The notes under the pieces are model-generated. The model was not told the origin of the DNA and searched no databases. It was given only the letters and a program-made list of their open reading frames with translations. Source: Tulasnella sp. 424 (taxonomy: Eukaryota > Basidiomycota > Agaricomycetes > Cantharellales > Tulasnellaceae). Taken from it: 64,000 bases of DNA. This document shows positions 37,610-48,800 of this stretch, one piece after another (within the stretch, counting starts at the first letter, position 1; each line of letters begins with the position of its first letter). Location of the stretch: NCBI GenBank assembly GCA_019633425.1, contig WSUB01000016.1:62001-126000 (forward strand), given 5' to 3'. Position numbers and translations under genes: made by a program.

Positions 37610-38401
37610 ATGCGAGCTATCATCCAGCGGGTCTCCTCCGCTTCTGTGACAGGTAGGCGCTCCCGCTGTCACTGTTTGCGGACGCGTCTCAACTGAGTCG
37701 CTCACTTGACCGCGATGTGCTTGTTGGAATTGGTTTCGGGACCCGGTTCCGGTCCTGTAACGGAAGGTCCTTTGAGATAGACGATACAACGAAAGATGTT
37801 GAATACATTGCCAAGAAAATCCTCACAATGCGGGTGTTCAACGACAACGACGGCACCATGTGGAAAGCAGGAGTCAAAGACATTGGCGCAGAGGTGCTCT
37901 CCGTCTCGCAATTTACGCTTATGGCAAACACGACGAAGGGCAACAAACCGGATTTTCACGGTGCTATGTAGGTTCATCTAGCAACGGTATCAGCTGTCGT
38001 CCTTACTTGATTTGATCTCGCTAGTCGAGCGCGGCCTCTCGGGAAATGTATTCAACCTTTCTGAGCCGATTAGATGACCTATATGAGCTATCGAAGATTA
38101 AAGGTCAGCTCAACAGCTAACCCGCTCTCACTCAACTAGAGCTAATACCCCAAGCTCTCGTCTTAGACGGACAGTTTGGCGCCATGATGAGCGTTTGTCA
38201 ATGAGCTACCCCCGACTTTCCCGTGGAACTGACAAGCGGTTCGGACTGCTGATTCCTATTGAATTTGGACCCGTGACGTTGCAGATTGACTCGAGGAAAT
38301 TCGAGTATGTGCCAGTCGATGACAGCAAACCTTCGAAGAAAGCAAAGAGTGGGACATCAACTCCAGCCACTCCAGGCGAAAGTGCTCAGGGCACTGCCTA
38401 A
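37610..38401 (+). pseudogene. D-aminoacyl-tRNA deacylase (DTD), decayed copy 1
   Basis: Exon 1 (MRAIIQRVSSASVT), the middle exon (SVSQFTLMANTTKGNKPDF) and the tail (KFEYVPVDDSKPSKKAKSG) are present. Compared with copy 2, exon 2 is about 30 bases shorter, its acceptor AG is now AC near 37710, and the following intron has lost its donor. A second deletion near 38192-38200 removes the end of the exon coding for LANE together with its donor, which should join the cis Gly-Pro motif (GPVTLQID). The third-exon donor is also gone (GCTATG followed by TAGG). No splicing pattern I can build restores the protein. The downstream half still reads openly, so the decay is probably recent. Confidence 0.85.
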
Positions 38402-38865
38402 TCCAATCATTAAAGATATTTAAAGTTATCGCTAGAGCAGTCATCTGCATTGACAATGGATCAAGAACTTTCTCCTAGCGACTTCCACACATCGTCCAAA
38501 GGGTCCTCAATCGTACCGATTACTATTGCCAAGTATCAAACCCCCGCGAAATGAGCATGTGTTTAGACGGCCTGTGGACATTTCGTATCTAGTGTGTGTT
38601 TATTTATGAGTATCACAATCGACGATTGTATGTAGTTTAATGTCTTTGCTTGAATCACCTTCATTTCGATCTTGCATGGTGCAACAGCCTTGAAAATATA
38701 GGCCGGGTTGTCTTGATCGAGCGATGCTTCATGCGCCAATTGAGCCTGAGATCTCGTTGTGGCATCAACCAAGATTGTACCTCGTGCGTTGGTCGTGTTT
38801 GCTCGACGTGACTTTGCCCTCGACAACCAACCACCTTCGATCTCAGCAAGCATAACCAAAGCGAA

Positions 38866-39737
38866 ATGGCGCCCGAAAACGTGATATTTGAAACCAGCTT
38901 GGGAGATGTACGTCAGGACAATTTGATTAATATGGCTGCTGTTCTGACTTGACCGGCAGATTCAATTCGAGCTCTTTTGGGATCATGCACCAAAGGTAAG
39001 GTGCTGTGAAACACCCCAACGTGACCCGGAACTGATCAAGATTCCTGCAGACTTGCAAAAATTTCGCTGAACTTACCAAACGGGGCTACTATAATGGTGT
39101 CGTCTTTCACAGGATCATTTCAGTAAGCACCTTCGCTCGGCCAGACGTCAAGCTACGGATTGAAAGCTCCCGTATTCGAACTAGGATTTCATGATACAGG
39201 GTGAGTGAGCCCCTTAATAATAACGAGCATGCTCTTACTTAGCGGTTATTTCAGGCGGTGATCCCACAGGGACTGGCAGAGGTGGCAGAAGCATTTACGG
39301 GGATAAATTGTGAGTTAGTCCCAGTTTGCGCTGACTTCCCACAGCTTATATCCCCTCAGCGATGATGAAATAAGTTCAGAACTGCGATTTTCTGGAGCAG
39401 GAATTCTTGCTATGGCGAATTCAGGCCCAAATACGAATGGTTTGTGTCTTGCTGCTGATCCAAGTCGAGAGAAGACTCGCTGACCCTGTGATCGAGGTTC
39501 CCAATTCTTCGTAACTCTTGGACCAACCCCTTTTCTCGATGGCAAGCACACGATATTTGGTCGGGTTACGTCGGGAATGAGGGTCGTGCAGCGGCTTGGA
39601 GCGGTAGCCACGGATGCACAAGACAGGTAAGAACTTCGTCAAGGGAGAAGTCCCGTATTCTGACCGTATCATGTATAAGACCAAGGGAAGATGTCAAGAT
39701 TCATAAAGCGAGGATCGCTCAGGAGGGGGAACGATAG
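38866..39737 (+). CDS. Peptidyl-prolyl cis-trans isomerase, PPIL1-type cyclophilin, copy 2
   Basis: This copy splices like copy 1 from ATG 38866: [117 protein letters not shown] and [10 protein letters not shown]. The last exon gives [18 protein letters not shown] with TAG at 39735-39737. Several positions ([15 protein letters not shown]) are closer to the usual family sequence than copy 1, so copy 2 may be the more conserved lineage. All donors and acceptors are GT/AG. Function as for copy 1. Confidence 0.85.
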
Positions 39738-39862
39738 GCATTTGTACTGCGAGACATTTCAATGGAATCATTGTTTAGCGGCACTCGTGGGAAGCCGTCA
39801 ACTCATTGTCTTGCTGGCCCTCGTTTAACGCTGCAGTGCGTAGGAACTGCAACTTTTGAGAA

Positions 39863-40117
39863 ACATGCGAGCTATCATCCAGCGGGTCTCCTCCGCTTCT
39901 GTGACAGGTAGGCGCTCCCGCTGTCACTGTTTGCGGACGCNNNNNNNNNNNNNNNNNNNNNNNNNNNNNNNNNNNNNNNNNNNNNNNNNNNNNNNNNNNN
40001 NNNNNNNNNNNNNNNNNNNNNNNNNNNNNNNNNNNNNNNACATGCGAGCTATCATCCAGCGGGTCTCCTCCGCTTCTGTGACAGGTAGGCGCTCCCGCTG
40101 TCACTGTTTGCGGACGC
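39863..40117. other. Assembly gap with identical flanks (likely false duplication)
   Basis: Ninety-nine N bases (39941-40039) lie between two identical 78-base stretches, 39863-39940 and 40040-40117, both covering exon 1 of DTD copy 2 and the start of its first intron. Joining the flanks at the shared 78 bases restores exact colinearity with unit 1 of the duplication. The gap is therefore probably an unmerged contig overlap rather than missing sequence. Confidence 0.9.
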
Positions 40118-40898
40118 ATCTCAATCAAGTCGCTCAGTTGATGGTGAGGTGATCAGCCAAATCTCGAAAGGACTCATGGTGCTTGTTGGGATTGGTTCAG
40201 GTACGTACTCCCGATTTCGGGACCGGCTTCCGGTACTATAACGGAAGGTCCTTTGAGATAGACGATACGACGAAAGATGCTGAATACATTGCCAAGAAAA
40301 TCCTAACAATGCGGGTGTTCGACGACAACGACGGCACCATGTGGAAAGCAGGAGTCAAGGACATTGGCGGCGAAGTGCTCTCCGTCTCGCAATTTACGCT
40401 TATGGCAAACACGACGAAGGGCAACAAACCGGATTTTCACGGTGCTATGGGAAGTTCATCTAGCAACGTTATCAGCTGTCGTCCTTACTTGATTTGATCT
40501 CGCTAGTCCAGCGCATCCTCTCGGGAAATGTATTCAACCTTTCTGAACCGATTAGGCGAGCTGTATGAGCCATCGAAGATTAAAGGTCAGCCCGACAGCT
40601 AACCCGCTCTCACTTGACTAGAGCTAATACCCAAAGCTCTCGTCTTAGACGGACAGTTTGGCGCCATGATGAGCGTTTCTCTGGCCAACGAGGTCTGTGC
40701 AGCTACCCCTGACTTTCCCGTGAAACTGACAAGCGATTCGGATTAATGGTTCCTATTGAGTAGGGACCCGTGACGTTGCAGATCGACTCGAGGAAATTCG
40801 AGTATGTGCCAGTCGATGACAGCAAACCTTCAAAGAAAGCGAAGAGTGGGACATCAACTCCAGCCACTCCAGGCGAAAGTGTTCAGGGCACTGCCTAA
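40042..40898 (+). CDS. DTD1: D-aminoacyl-tRNA deacylase (DTD), copy 2
   Basis: Removes D-amino acids mischarged on tRNA, in the cytosol. Spliced exons give MRAIIQRVSSASVT, VDGEVISQISKGLMVLVGIG, SDDTTKDAEYIAKKILTMRV, DNDGTMWKAGVKDIGGEVL, SVSQFTLMANTTKGNKPDFH, SREMYSTFLNRLGELYEPSK, DGQFGAMMSVSLANE and GPVTLQIDSRKFEYVP. Both signature motifs (SQFTL and the cis Gly-Pro motif) are present. The tail (SKKAKSGTSTPATPGES) is a fungal extension, with TAA at 40896-40898. One junction is awkward: after HGAM there is no clean GT donor in phase, and the best candidate (AAC followed by GTTATC near 40467) is weak and adds a few residues. Exon 1 also appears left of the gap at 39865, probably artefactually. 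Confidence 0.8.
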
Positions 40899-41181
40899 TC
40901 CAATCATTAAAGATATTTAAAGTTGTCGCTGGAGTAATCATCTGCATTGGTGATGGATTGAGAACTTTCTCCTGGCGACTTCCGCACATCATCCAAAGGG
41001 ACCTCGATCGTACCGATTACTGCGCGAGTGAGATCCGCTGGACTCTGTTTAGGCCCTTGTCACTTACCTGTGTCCTGCAAACTTGATTCTCATTTACTCG
41101 TGTTTGACGCTTGGTCATGTTTGCCCAACAGCATAACTGGAGGTCAAGCCTCCCGACCACCCACGTCCTGCAACACATACT

Positions 41182-42480
41182 ATGGCGAGTAGAACTCACC
41201 ACATATCTACGGCAATACCCAGCATCAACTCCATCCTCCCACCCGAGGTATTGATATCGGTTTTCGACGTTATCTACTTCGACACCGTTGCATCGATCCA
41301 TGATCTCTCGCCATCCCATCGTCCACCACTCAATCGCCATCCGCTGACCGAAGTGATGAGCGTGTGCCAGCTATGGCGCCAACTTGTCGAAGAAACCCCC
41401 AGCCTCTGGACGCACGTTGTAATTGGAACGGGCGCTGGAGGACGGGAACTGGGCACGAATGCGGCTGTGAGAGGGGAACCAGGAATCGCGAGGCTAAGGC
41501 GCGTTCTAGCAAGAAGTGGATGCCTTCCACTCGCTGTCACCGTTGCACCCGAACAGACCGATTTCCGGCTCGTCGCTGAATGCCTGGGTGATGAAGCATA
41601 TCGGCTCAGGACACTCGATTTCATCCTGACGGACGATGTTCCTCGGAGAACCTGCTATTCCAGCCATTTCGAAGATCTCCTTCTTCGTTCATTCCCTGTG
41701 CTCGAACGTCTTCACCTCGACGACCTCCTTATCTCAACCTATCCGTTCGGTCTCCCTTTCCAGATCTCGGTAGACGCGCCAGTTCTCCGAACCCTTTCCT
41801 GCGCTTATCACATCATTCTCCCAGAATCTCCTTCCCTGCTTACGTCCCTCTCCATCGCTGCGGTCGACATAGACTCATTCGATTCGCCACTCACCCAGGG
41901 CTGCATTCAATTCCCCGAGTTGTTGGATTTACACCTCTCTGTCAACAACGCGAGCCAGTTCCTCTCTGCCTTTTCAACCCCCAAGCTCCAAAAGCTTAGC
42001 GTTCTTGAAGAAACGCCATCAACCTCCCAACGAGTACCGCTTCCCCAATATCCTCGGCTTGAAGAATTGCAGTGGAGCAATAAGGAACACGATCCCTCCT
42101 TTATGAACCTGCTTTCCCACTGCCCAAATCTGATCCGCTACGCCAACTATTTGGTGGGAGAAGAAAGAAGTGTCGACTTCGGGCTCCTTGACAGTCAAGC
42201 AGCGATCATCAACCTGGCCAAGAACAAGGCTGACAAACAGAAACCATGCATGAACGGCTGGCCAAACCTCGAAGAGGTTCGCCTCGCCGTCGCAACTTGC
42301 GAAGATATCGTTGCGTTGACTGAAGGAATGCCGTCAATTAAGCGAGTTCGAATCCTACGGGACCCTAGGGAGTCGGGGGAAGATGAAGACCGACAAAGGG
42401 TGGCCCAGCTCCTTCCAACGCTCGCCGAGAAAGTGGACATTGCGTTCTGGATGGACCCATGGGGAAGTCTCGAGCTGTGA
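41182..42480 (+). CDS. F-box protein
   Basis: A single-exon 432-residue protein. Near its N-terminus is an F-box-like segment (ILPPEVLISVFDVIYFDT), interrupted by a polar loop and continued by EVMSVCQLWRQLVEETPSLW. The rest has irregular leucine-rich beta/alpha repeats (for example LEELQWSNKEHDPSF and NLEEVRLAVATCEDIVALTE). Agaricomycetes carry large, fast-evolving families of such proteins, presumed SCF ubiquitin ligase adaptors, and this one fits that group. The target is unknown. It lies 160 bases after the tandem block A and is not part of the duplication. The lack of introns contrasts with all neighbours and is usual for this family. Confidence 0.8.
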   Translation: MASRTHHISTAIPSINSILPPEVLISVFDVIYFDTVASIHDLSPSHRPPLNRHPLTEVMSVCQLWRQLVEETPSLWTHVVIGTGAGGRELGTNAAVRGEPGIARLRRVLARSGCLPLAVTVAPEQTDFRLVAECLGDEAYRLRTLDFILTDDVPRRTCYSSHFEDLLLRSFPVLERLHLDDLLISTYPFGLPFQISVDAPVLRTLSCAYHIILPESPSLLTSLSIAAVDIDSFDSPLTQGCIQFPELLDLHLSVNNASQFLSAFSTPKLQKLSVLEETPSTSQRVPLPQYPRLEELQWSNKEHDPSFMNLLSHCPNLIRYANYLVGEERSVDFGLLDSQAAIINLAKNKADKQKPCMNGWPNLEEVRLAVATCEDIVALTEGMPSIKRVRILRDPRESGEDEDRQRVAQLLPTLAEKVDIAFWMDPWGSLEL

Positions 42481-42955
42481 CCGGTGTATCATACGGGACC
42501 GTTTTCTATGCCGCTAGGTTCCCGAAGCTCTTTCAAACTAGCAGCGGGAGGTATTTAGGTTTTTTAGGATGTGAGGAGATCTACAGACATTCCAAACGTC
42601 TAGGATGGTTGTACAGTGCAGGTCACGGTAGCCGTAGGATTGTCTATGTGATATGTATCGGAATTCAGACGTAGTTAATAACGAATGCCAGATACTAAGA
42701 CCACAATAAGCAGAAAGTCCTCCCCGGCCCTGGCTAGGACCCTGATGCCTTTGGGGGCTATTACGGGGTTGATTGTTTGGTCGTATTTTCATGATGCCCG
42801 GCGCGTTTGTCCTGGTTGATCTGTGTCGCGCCGAGTTCTCCAGATTCGACTCCCACCTACTGCCCGATCACCCCTTCGGACAGCCCATTCGAACACCGCA
42901 GTCCACTATCTGTATTTCACCTGACGCGTTTCCGTCGCTACTTCACTCTTTCTTT
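42481..42955. promoter_or_regulatory. Intergenic region between two plus-strand genes
   Basis: These 475 bases hold the F-box gene 3' UTR and the upstream region of the chromatin-reader-like gene. Short frames on both strands have no motif. No repeat or RNA gene is seen. Confidence 0.35.
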
Positions 42956-45592
42956 ATGGCCCCATCTCCCCGAGGCTCTCCGGGGTCGCCGCCGGACTCC
43001 GTAAATGTGAGTTCTGACCGACGCTCGCGTTCGATGAGGATCCCTAACTTACGAACGGCATGCCCGCGTCTATGCTATAGACTGTATTACCCCGAAGAGG
43101 AGCAGCTAAGCGGGCTTCCAGCAATCTTACGCAACAGTTGAAGCCTCTCTCGCGAAGGAAATCAGCACCAGAGCGGTTGTCCGCCACCGACGACCAGATG
43201 TCAATAGACGGTAGCACGGGCACCAAAGGCATCGATCATCCCACCTACGGGATAAGCAATGGAGCGGAAATGCTGAGCTCCTCATCTACTACCTCTGATG
43301 ACGTCCCAGCGCCAGTACGGCGTACGCAACAAGCCCAGCGGACTTATGGGAAGCGCAACAGCAAAGGCGGTCGTCCATCCATCACCAAAGCCTCTTCAGA
43401 GGGCTCTATTCTTTCCACGAGCTCTTCTCTGACTCCTACGCCGGCTGCTACAGGCGGAGATGGGGCCCCTTCACGCAAACGGGCACGTCAGTCTGACGCC
43501 ACGGAAGCAGAGCTGGGTACCGTGCCGAAGCGGAAACGCTCGTTTGTAGTAGTAACAATCACGGACCTCAACAAGCACAATGCTATTGTACCCCAGAAAG
43601 CAAAACCGAAGCCGAAACCGAAACCGAAGGCGGCAGTACCGGTAAGGTCTATTACGCTACTCTAGATCCATCATGCGCTGAATAATTCCGTCACAGCGCC
43701 CCGCTCCAGAACCACAGAAACCGAAAGATCCCCTTGGTGTCGGGAGTCTAGTATGGGTGCGGTTGGGAAACGACGGTCGAGTTTTGGTTTCGTCTGAGAC
43801 ACCAGGCTTGTGGTGGCCTTCCACGGTCCGTCGTTGTGACCTCAGCACGAGGACTCCATAACTGACACTTTCAACAGGTCCAGTCGTCGTCTGAACATTC
43901 CATCGGTGTCAGACTACTGGGAACGTCTATCCCGGGAGGTTACACACAGAGAGAGCAGACCATCGACGATCTATCGAGCCGCAGCGTCCTCTCCTTCCGG
44001 CAGGGCACGGTGGTTCGCTTTGGCCCTGAAACCTTCACCGAAGCGGGGTTTGACAGCACGACTGTGGCACCCTCAGACTCACCGAGCAAGCCCGTGGCGA
44101 ACCTGCAATCGATCTGGGAACGCGGTTTCGCCGACGCTCTTGCTTTAGACGAGGGGGATGACGACGATTTGCCAGATGCTGAGCTAGTTTTCAGTCAGCC
44201 ATCGTCCACACCGACTCCAATACCCAAGGCGAAAGCCGAGGCAGGGAAACCAGAGCTTAAAGGTGCAGAGAAGATTCCTGCTGTCTGGACACCTGATCCC
44301 AAGTACGCGACTCTCTGAACCTTTTCCTGCTGGTTTTGGATTTTGCCTGACTGTCTCCTCTTACCTAAGACTTACCCCCGGAACCCTGGTACTATGTCGC
44401 GAAAGCAAACAATCACAGATGTACTGGCCAGCGAGAATTAACGAAATCCGTTTACCAAGTAAGGCCGGAGCGCTTGGAAAGTATAATGTTACATTTTGCG
44501 ATGGGGTGATAAAGAATGTCATGGCGGAATGGATGATACGCGAAGACCAGGATGCCTTTATCACCTGTCGCGTACGTCTGCCCACCTTACTCAATCTTTT
44601 ATACGTCTTACTGACACATGACTCTTTAGCTTGGTTCGCTTGCGGTAGAAGGGGAGGATCTTGCTGAAGACGGCCGCAAAAGCCCAGTGCCTCGTGACCC
44701 TTCCCCTGAGCCTCGAGATGCGCCTCCAACAGAATCTGAGTTTGAAGACTACACCTTCCGGGAACAAGTGGCCTGCATTCGCCCTGTGCTAAACAAAATC
44801 ATCTGTGGAGAATATCCCCCGGCTCAAACACGGCACGATGCTTTCATCAAGGGTGGCCGGCAAAGGCAACAATTGTCTCAAAATATTATCTCTGGCGATA
44901 TTTCTACCTCTCAGCTAGACTCAATTCTGGTTGAGATCAGGCGCTGGGCATTGCGAGGCGAACGTTGGTCAGAGTCGAACGACGACGGTTCCGACCCGGA
45001 GCAGCAGCAAGCTCCGGTGACTGATGATGCATCACCATCAGTCGAACCCACCCAAACCGCCGAGCAACAGGATACTGTGATGGTGCGTATGGTTCTGGCA
45101 GTCAATGCGTTGGACTCAAATAATGTGCTTTGCTAGTCGAGCGTCGAAGACGATTGGCGCACTATGCCGTCTGAGAAGGTTCCCCGACCGAAGGGATGTC
45201 CTGATTACGAGTCCCTTGGGGGCTCAGAGCGTAGCCAGGTCAGTACCTTGCACGTCGGCAGGGCTTCCGTTTTGCTCATATTCGGCCTACAGTACTGCTC
45301 CGACGTTCTGTTGCCGGAGGCGTTGGTCCAGCTGCACGCGCTCCGGCGTAGTATGCGTGCAGGGAAACTAATAGAAGACGACGAGCAAGCGGAGCAAGCC
45401 CTGTACGACGCTGCTGCGCAGAGCCTAGCCCAAGAGGAGCCGGTTGATGGGTGGGTCGATAGAATCCTGTCGTCTCGACAGCAACGCCGCATTGCTCGTG
45501 GCATGCCTGCCACAGACCCGTCGGAGTCCACCAAAGGCCACAACGGTTCTCCAGCAAAAGGGTCAACTCGATCTCGTCGCGCTTACAACTAG
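42956..45592 (+). CDS. Probable chromatin-associated protein with two PWWP/Tudor-like modules
   Basis: The proposed ATG at 42956 opens a short exon (MAPSPRGSPGSPPDSVN) spliced to LKPLSRRKSAPERLSATDDQ at 43138. The N-terminal 170 residues are Ser/Lys-rich with a KPKPKPKPK run. Then comes GVGSLVWVRLGNDGRVLV with LWWPSTV, a PWWP-like beginning. A second similar unit follows an acidic linker: LTPGTLVLCRESKQSQMYWP, RINEIRLPSKAG, KYNVTFCDGVIKNVMAEWMI, more Tudor-like. A helical region (CIRPVLNKIICGEYPPAQTR, QLSQNIISGDISTSQLDSIL) and a C-terminal helix (PEALVQLHALRRSMRAGK) end at the stop 45590-45592. I recognise no named orthologue. Histone-reading function is inferred only from the GSLVW...WWP pattern. 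Confidence 0.72.
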
Positions 45593-45810
45593 GTCCATTA
45601 TTTATTTGGAATCCCATGGTCATCAATTGCTATCGCACTGTTTTCGTACTGCTGTACTATTATTTATCCAAGCCATATCATGCAATCGTTACTGCATTGG
45701 CCATTTTGGCGGCGAGTATATTATTAAAGCAAGCGATTAAAAAGATAACACGATGGAACAACAAAAACACACTAAACGGACAACCATTCAATAAATATCC
45801 CTCGTACAAT

Positions 45811-48800
45811 CTAGCTGGTTCCGGATTTGAATGCCGTGTTAAATTGGCTTGGTGTGAATTGGTGAGAAATTCCACGAAGCGGGCTGTTCGCCCCAGACGC
45901 AACAGGTGAAGTTCGTTTCGGCGTGATGAAACCTGAGCCACCAGCGCCGTAAACGAACCCTCCAGACAGACCCTCGAAAGAGTTGTGGTATCCTGAGATG
46001 TGTTGTCAGCATTGAAACAGGCGCTAGGCCGAATATTGGGCCTACCTGGCATCAGAACGCTGTCCCAGAATCCATCGCCAAGTATGTTATCCATCGAGAA
46101 CAACGGGTAGTCGTTTCCATCGCCCGGTGAGGCAAACGTTGGTGGGAAAGTGGACGTATCTTGAACTTGAGTTGGGTTGATTTCACCGTTGTAGTTATTA
46201 AATGCGTTGAAGTTGTTCCATGAATTCATTGCCCCGGAGGAGTTGTCGCTGCCGGGGGCAGGTGGTGGGGCCGGAGGTGCTGGTCCACTCGTGCCTGGGT
46301 GGGTGCCGTTCGACGCAGGGGGTTCTTGCATCGAAGCGTCGCCATCGCCGTTGGTAGTCGGAACGTCGTGGTCGCCGCTTGGAGCCGGTGTCCCATCACG
46401 GGTTTGGCCGGCTTTGGAAGATACCAGGGCACGAAGGAATGTGCTATAAAGAGCTGCAAAGGATTGGGAGGTTCAGACTAGTTTAAATAAACGTCAGTCA
46501 AAACGCCTACCAGGGGTATGATACTGGTTGACCGCCATTTCATCGAACAAGTCGGCAACCTCTCCGACAAGGGTAAGTATACTATCCTCGTTTTGAATGA
46601 AAGCTCTGAACTCCGTTCGGATAAGCTTAGTACCAGGGGTCAGTTAAGGTTTATTTTCCAGATAAAGAAGCGAATGACCAGTCACCTTAAGCAAAGTGAG
46701 GACCGCATAGCTGAAGAGTACGAAATGCGAATCCGGACTATAGCGCATGTAGCCTTTCGGTGCCAACTCCTCTTTGACGATCCTAGCGCACGACACCGCC
46801 GCCGAGTGGCAGCGCCCAAAGAAGTGCGCGATGTCGGTAGGAGAGCGCTCAAGAGCGTTTTGCAGGCCGAAGGAGTTGATGACCACGTTGGCGTAATGGA
46901 AGTAGAACTGAGCAATAAGTCCTCGGTATTCGACGATCCGATCGAGAACGCCATGCGTGACCGCATCACTGTAGGAAAAAGGACAAGAGAAGAAATTTGT
47001 TGGCGACGCAATCTCAGGTAGAAGTGAGAGTTACCAGTCAACTAACCGATTATGGAAGCTCCATTCCTCGCCCCAACCTGCCAACTGGGTCTCAAATGTT
47101 TTGATAACCATCAAGTAATCGCAATCAACCTGAAGTCCGCTTGGAGTTGAAGTTCCCGAGTACAGGAAATCTAGAGCACGGGAGAGTGTCCGTTGGTAGT
47201 CCTGTACGACGCCTAGATTTAGCGACAGGGCTCCAGAAGTACCAGAGAGAGAACACGTACGACATAGGCAGCAAGTCCGACATCCAAGGGTAGAGCATGC
47301 GGATGTTGCCACCACCTATTCGCGGTTCGGATAATAAAGCTGTTCGCCAGTTCATCAGAAACGTACGATCACGATGAAAGAAAATCAGATGACAAGTTGA
47401 CAACTCACTCTTCCTTGACCGTATGAGGTTTGCCCATCTGAGCCGAAAAGCTCCGATCCAGACAATAGCACAACAACCACGCCCTTTCTCGGTTGCGTAT
47501 CTCTAGATTCGTCGCTCTCGCTTCGGGCGAATCACCCTCAGCATAAGGTATCTTTCGATGCAGGTTGATATCCGTCCCAACGCGGATTGCGAGCCCCAAG
47601 ATTGTCCAAGTTCGCTCCTGTTCGAAACGTTCGACGGGGCCAATCCCCCACAAGAAGAGGATGAGGTAGGCTTGGACAATCTAAAAGGACGTTCTTCTAA
47701 ATATCAAGGTCTTCCCTCCTCGTTTTCCACGGCGTACCTCCACGCTCTTATAACCTTGCTCCGGTACACTGAACGCAAGTTTCTTCGCGATCTTGTTGAG
47801 TTTCTGATGCAAGTCTGGACGGGCTGCATAAAACTTGGAGGAGACCGCGCAAACTTTGGGAAGGCGAGAACCTGGGGTCAGTCGCTAATTGGAGCGGATG
47901 CCTACGGGGGACTTACTGGCTGTAAGAAGGAACGGACTACGACTACAAACAAGTGAGGGGGTATGCCAATTTGGGTCTAGCATTGTACAATGCGGCTGCA
48001 AGAGGTGGTTCAGTGTCAAGAGAAAGAACGGACATTTAACGGGAAAACTGACGTTCATGAACTCGAAAAATCTATGTCCATATTTGCGTTAGTTGGGCTG
48101 CTTTGGCATGTGAAAATCCCCATGTGAGAGTATGCTTACATCTTGAATAATTCAATGACCTCTTCCTTCGATACAAACGTTAACATCTCGGGCTGGATCT
48201 GCCGCTCGATGTACAAGCGGCGGAGCGGCAAGATATTCATAGGTCCTAGATTCACAAACCCCTTAGAACCGCGGCTTTAGACCACGTAACTAAAGTGCCC
48301 AGCTCACCTGGCTTGAAATATCGATCATTTGCTAATCCGATTTTCTGACCATCAGCGGCTAGTTCGCCATCTGTTCGGGGCTGGGTGACCGCTGGAATCA
48401 AGCCGGTGATGTGGTCTTCATCAGTCAACTGGCCCTCCTTCTCCCTCCGATGCGCCAGGCTCGTATCAGCGAGCAGTCCGAGTGGATTGAGGGTGTTATC
48501 TGGTAGAGAATCGAGCTTGGGACTCGCCGGAGGTCGAACGCGTGAGCCCATTGATCCCGAAGAGGACGAGGCACCGGTGAGAGTCGCGGCAAGCGGATGC
48601 GTGGATGGCGGCCGAGCGGTTAAACCTGGAGTACCGCTGGCGTGTAAATCGCTTCCGCTTCGAGTTCCAATGGGCGGCAGCATTGAAGTCTCCGGAGTGT
48701 GCATGGTCGAAGGGGATGGGGACATTAGGTTCGCTGTATCCCTAGCTAATCCGGGCGATTCATGGTCTGGCGAGGGCGAGCGAGAGCCGCCTTCCGCTGC

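Larger units (their letters stand above)
36271..38524 (+). repeat. Tandem block duplication A, unit 1
   Basis: This unit runs from the last codons of the arrestin gene through a PPIL1-type cyclophilin and a DTD copy to the sequence cgtaccgattact. It is followed directly by unit 2 (38525-41021) in the same orientation, which starts at the same point (attgccaagtatcaaacccc) and ends with the same bases. The copies align along nearly their whole length with scattered substitutions and small indels. Unit 1 carries the broken DTD copy. Confidence 0.95.
38525..41021 (+). repeat. Tandem block duplication A, unit 2
   Basis: This second copy of the arrestin-tail/cyclophilin/DTD block begins exactly where unit 1 ends. 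Its first 30 bases repeat the final codons and stop of the arrestin gene, so they are non-functional here. It contains the 99-base N gap and a false 78-base repeat at that gap. After removing these, its length is close to unit 1. Confidence 0.95.

Noticed and set aside
39865..40128. An open frame translating across the N gap
   Set aside because: The reading through N bases is meaningless, and the two ends are copies of the same 78 bases.
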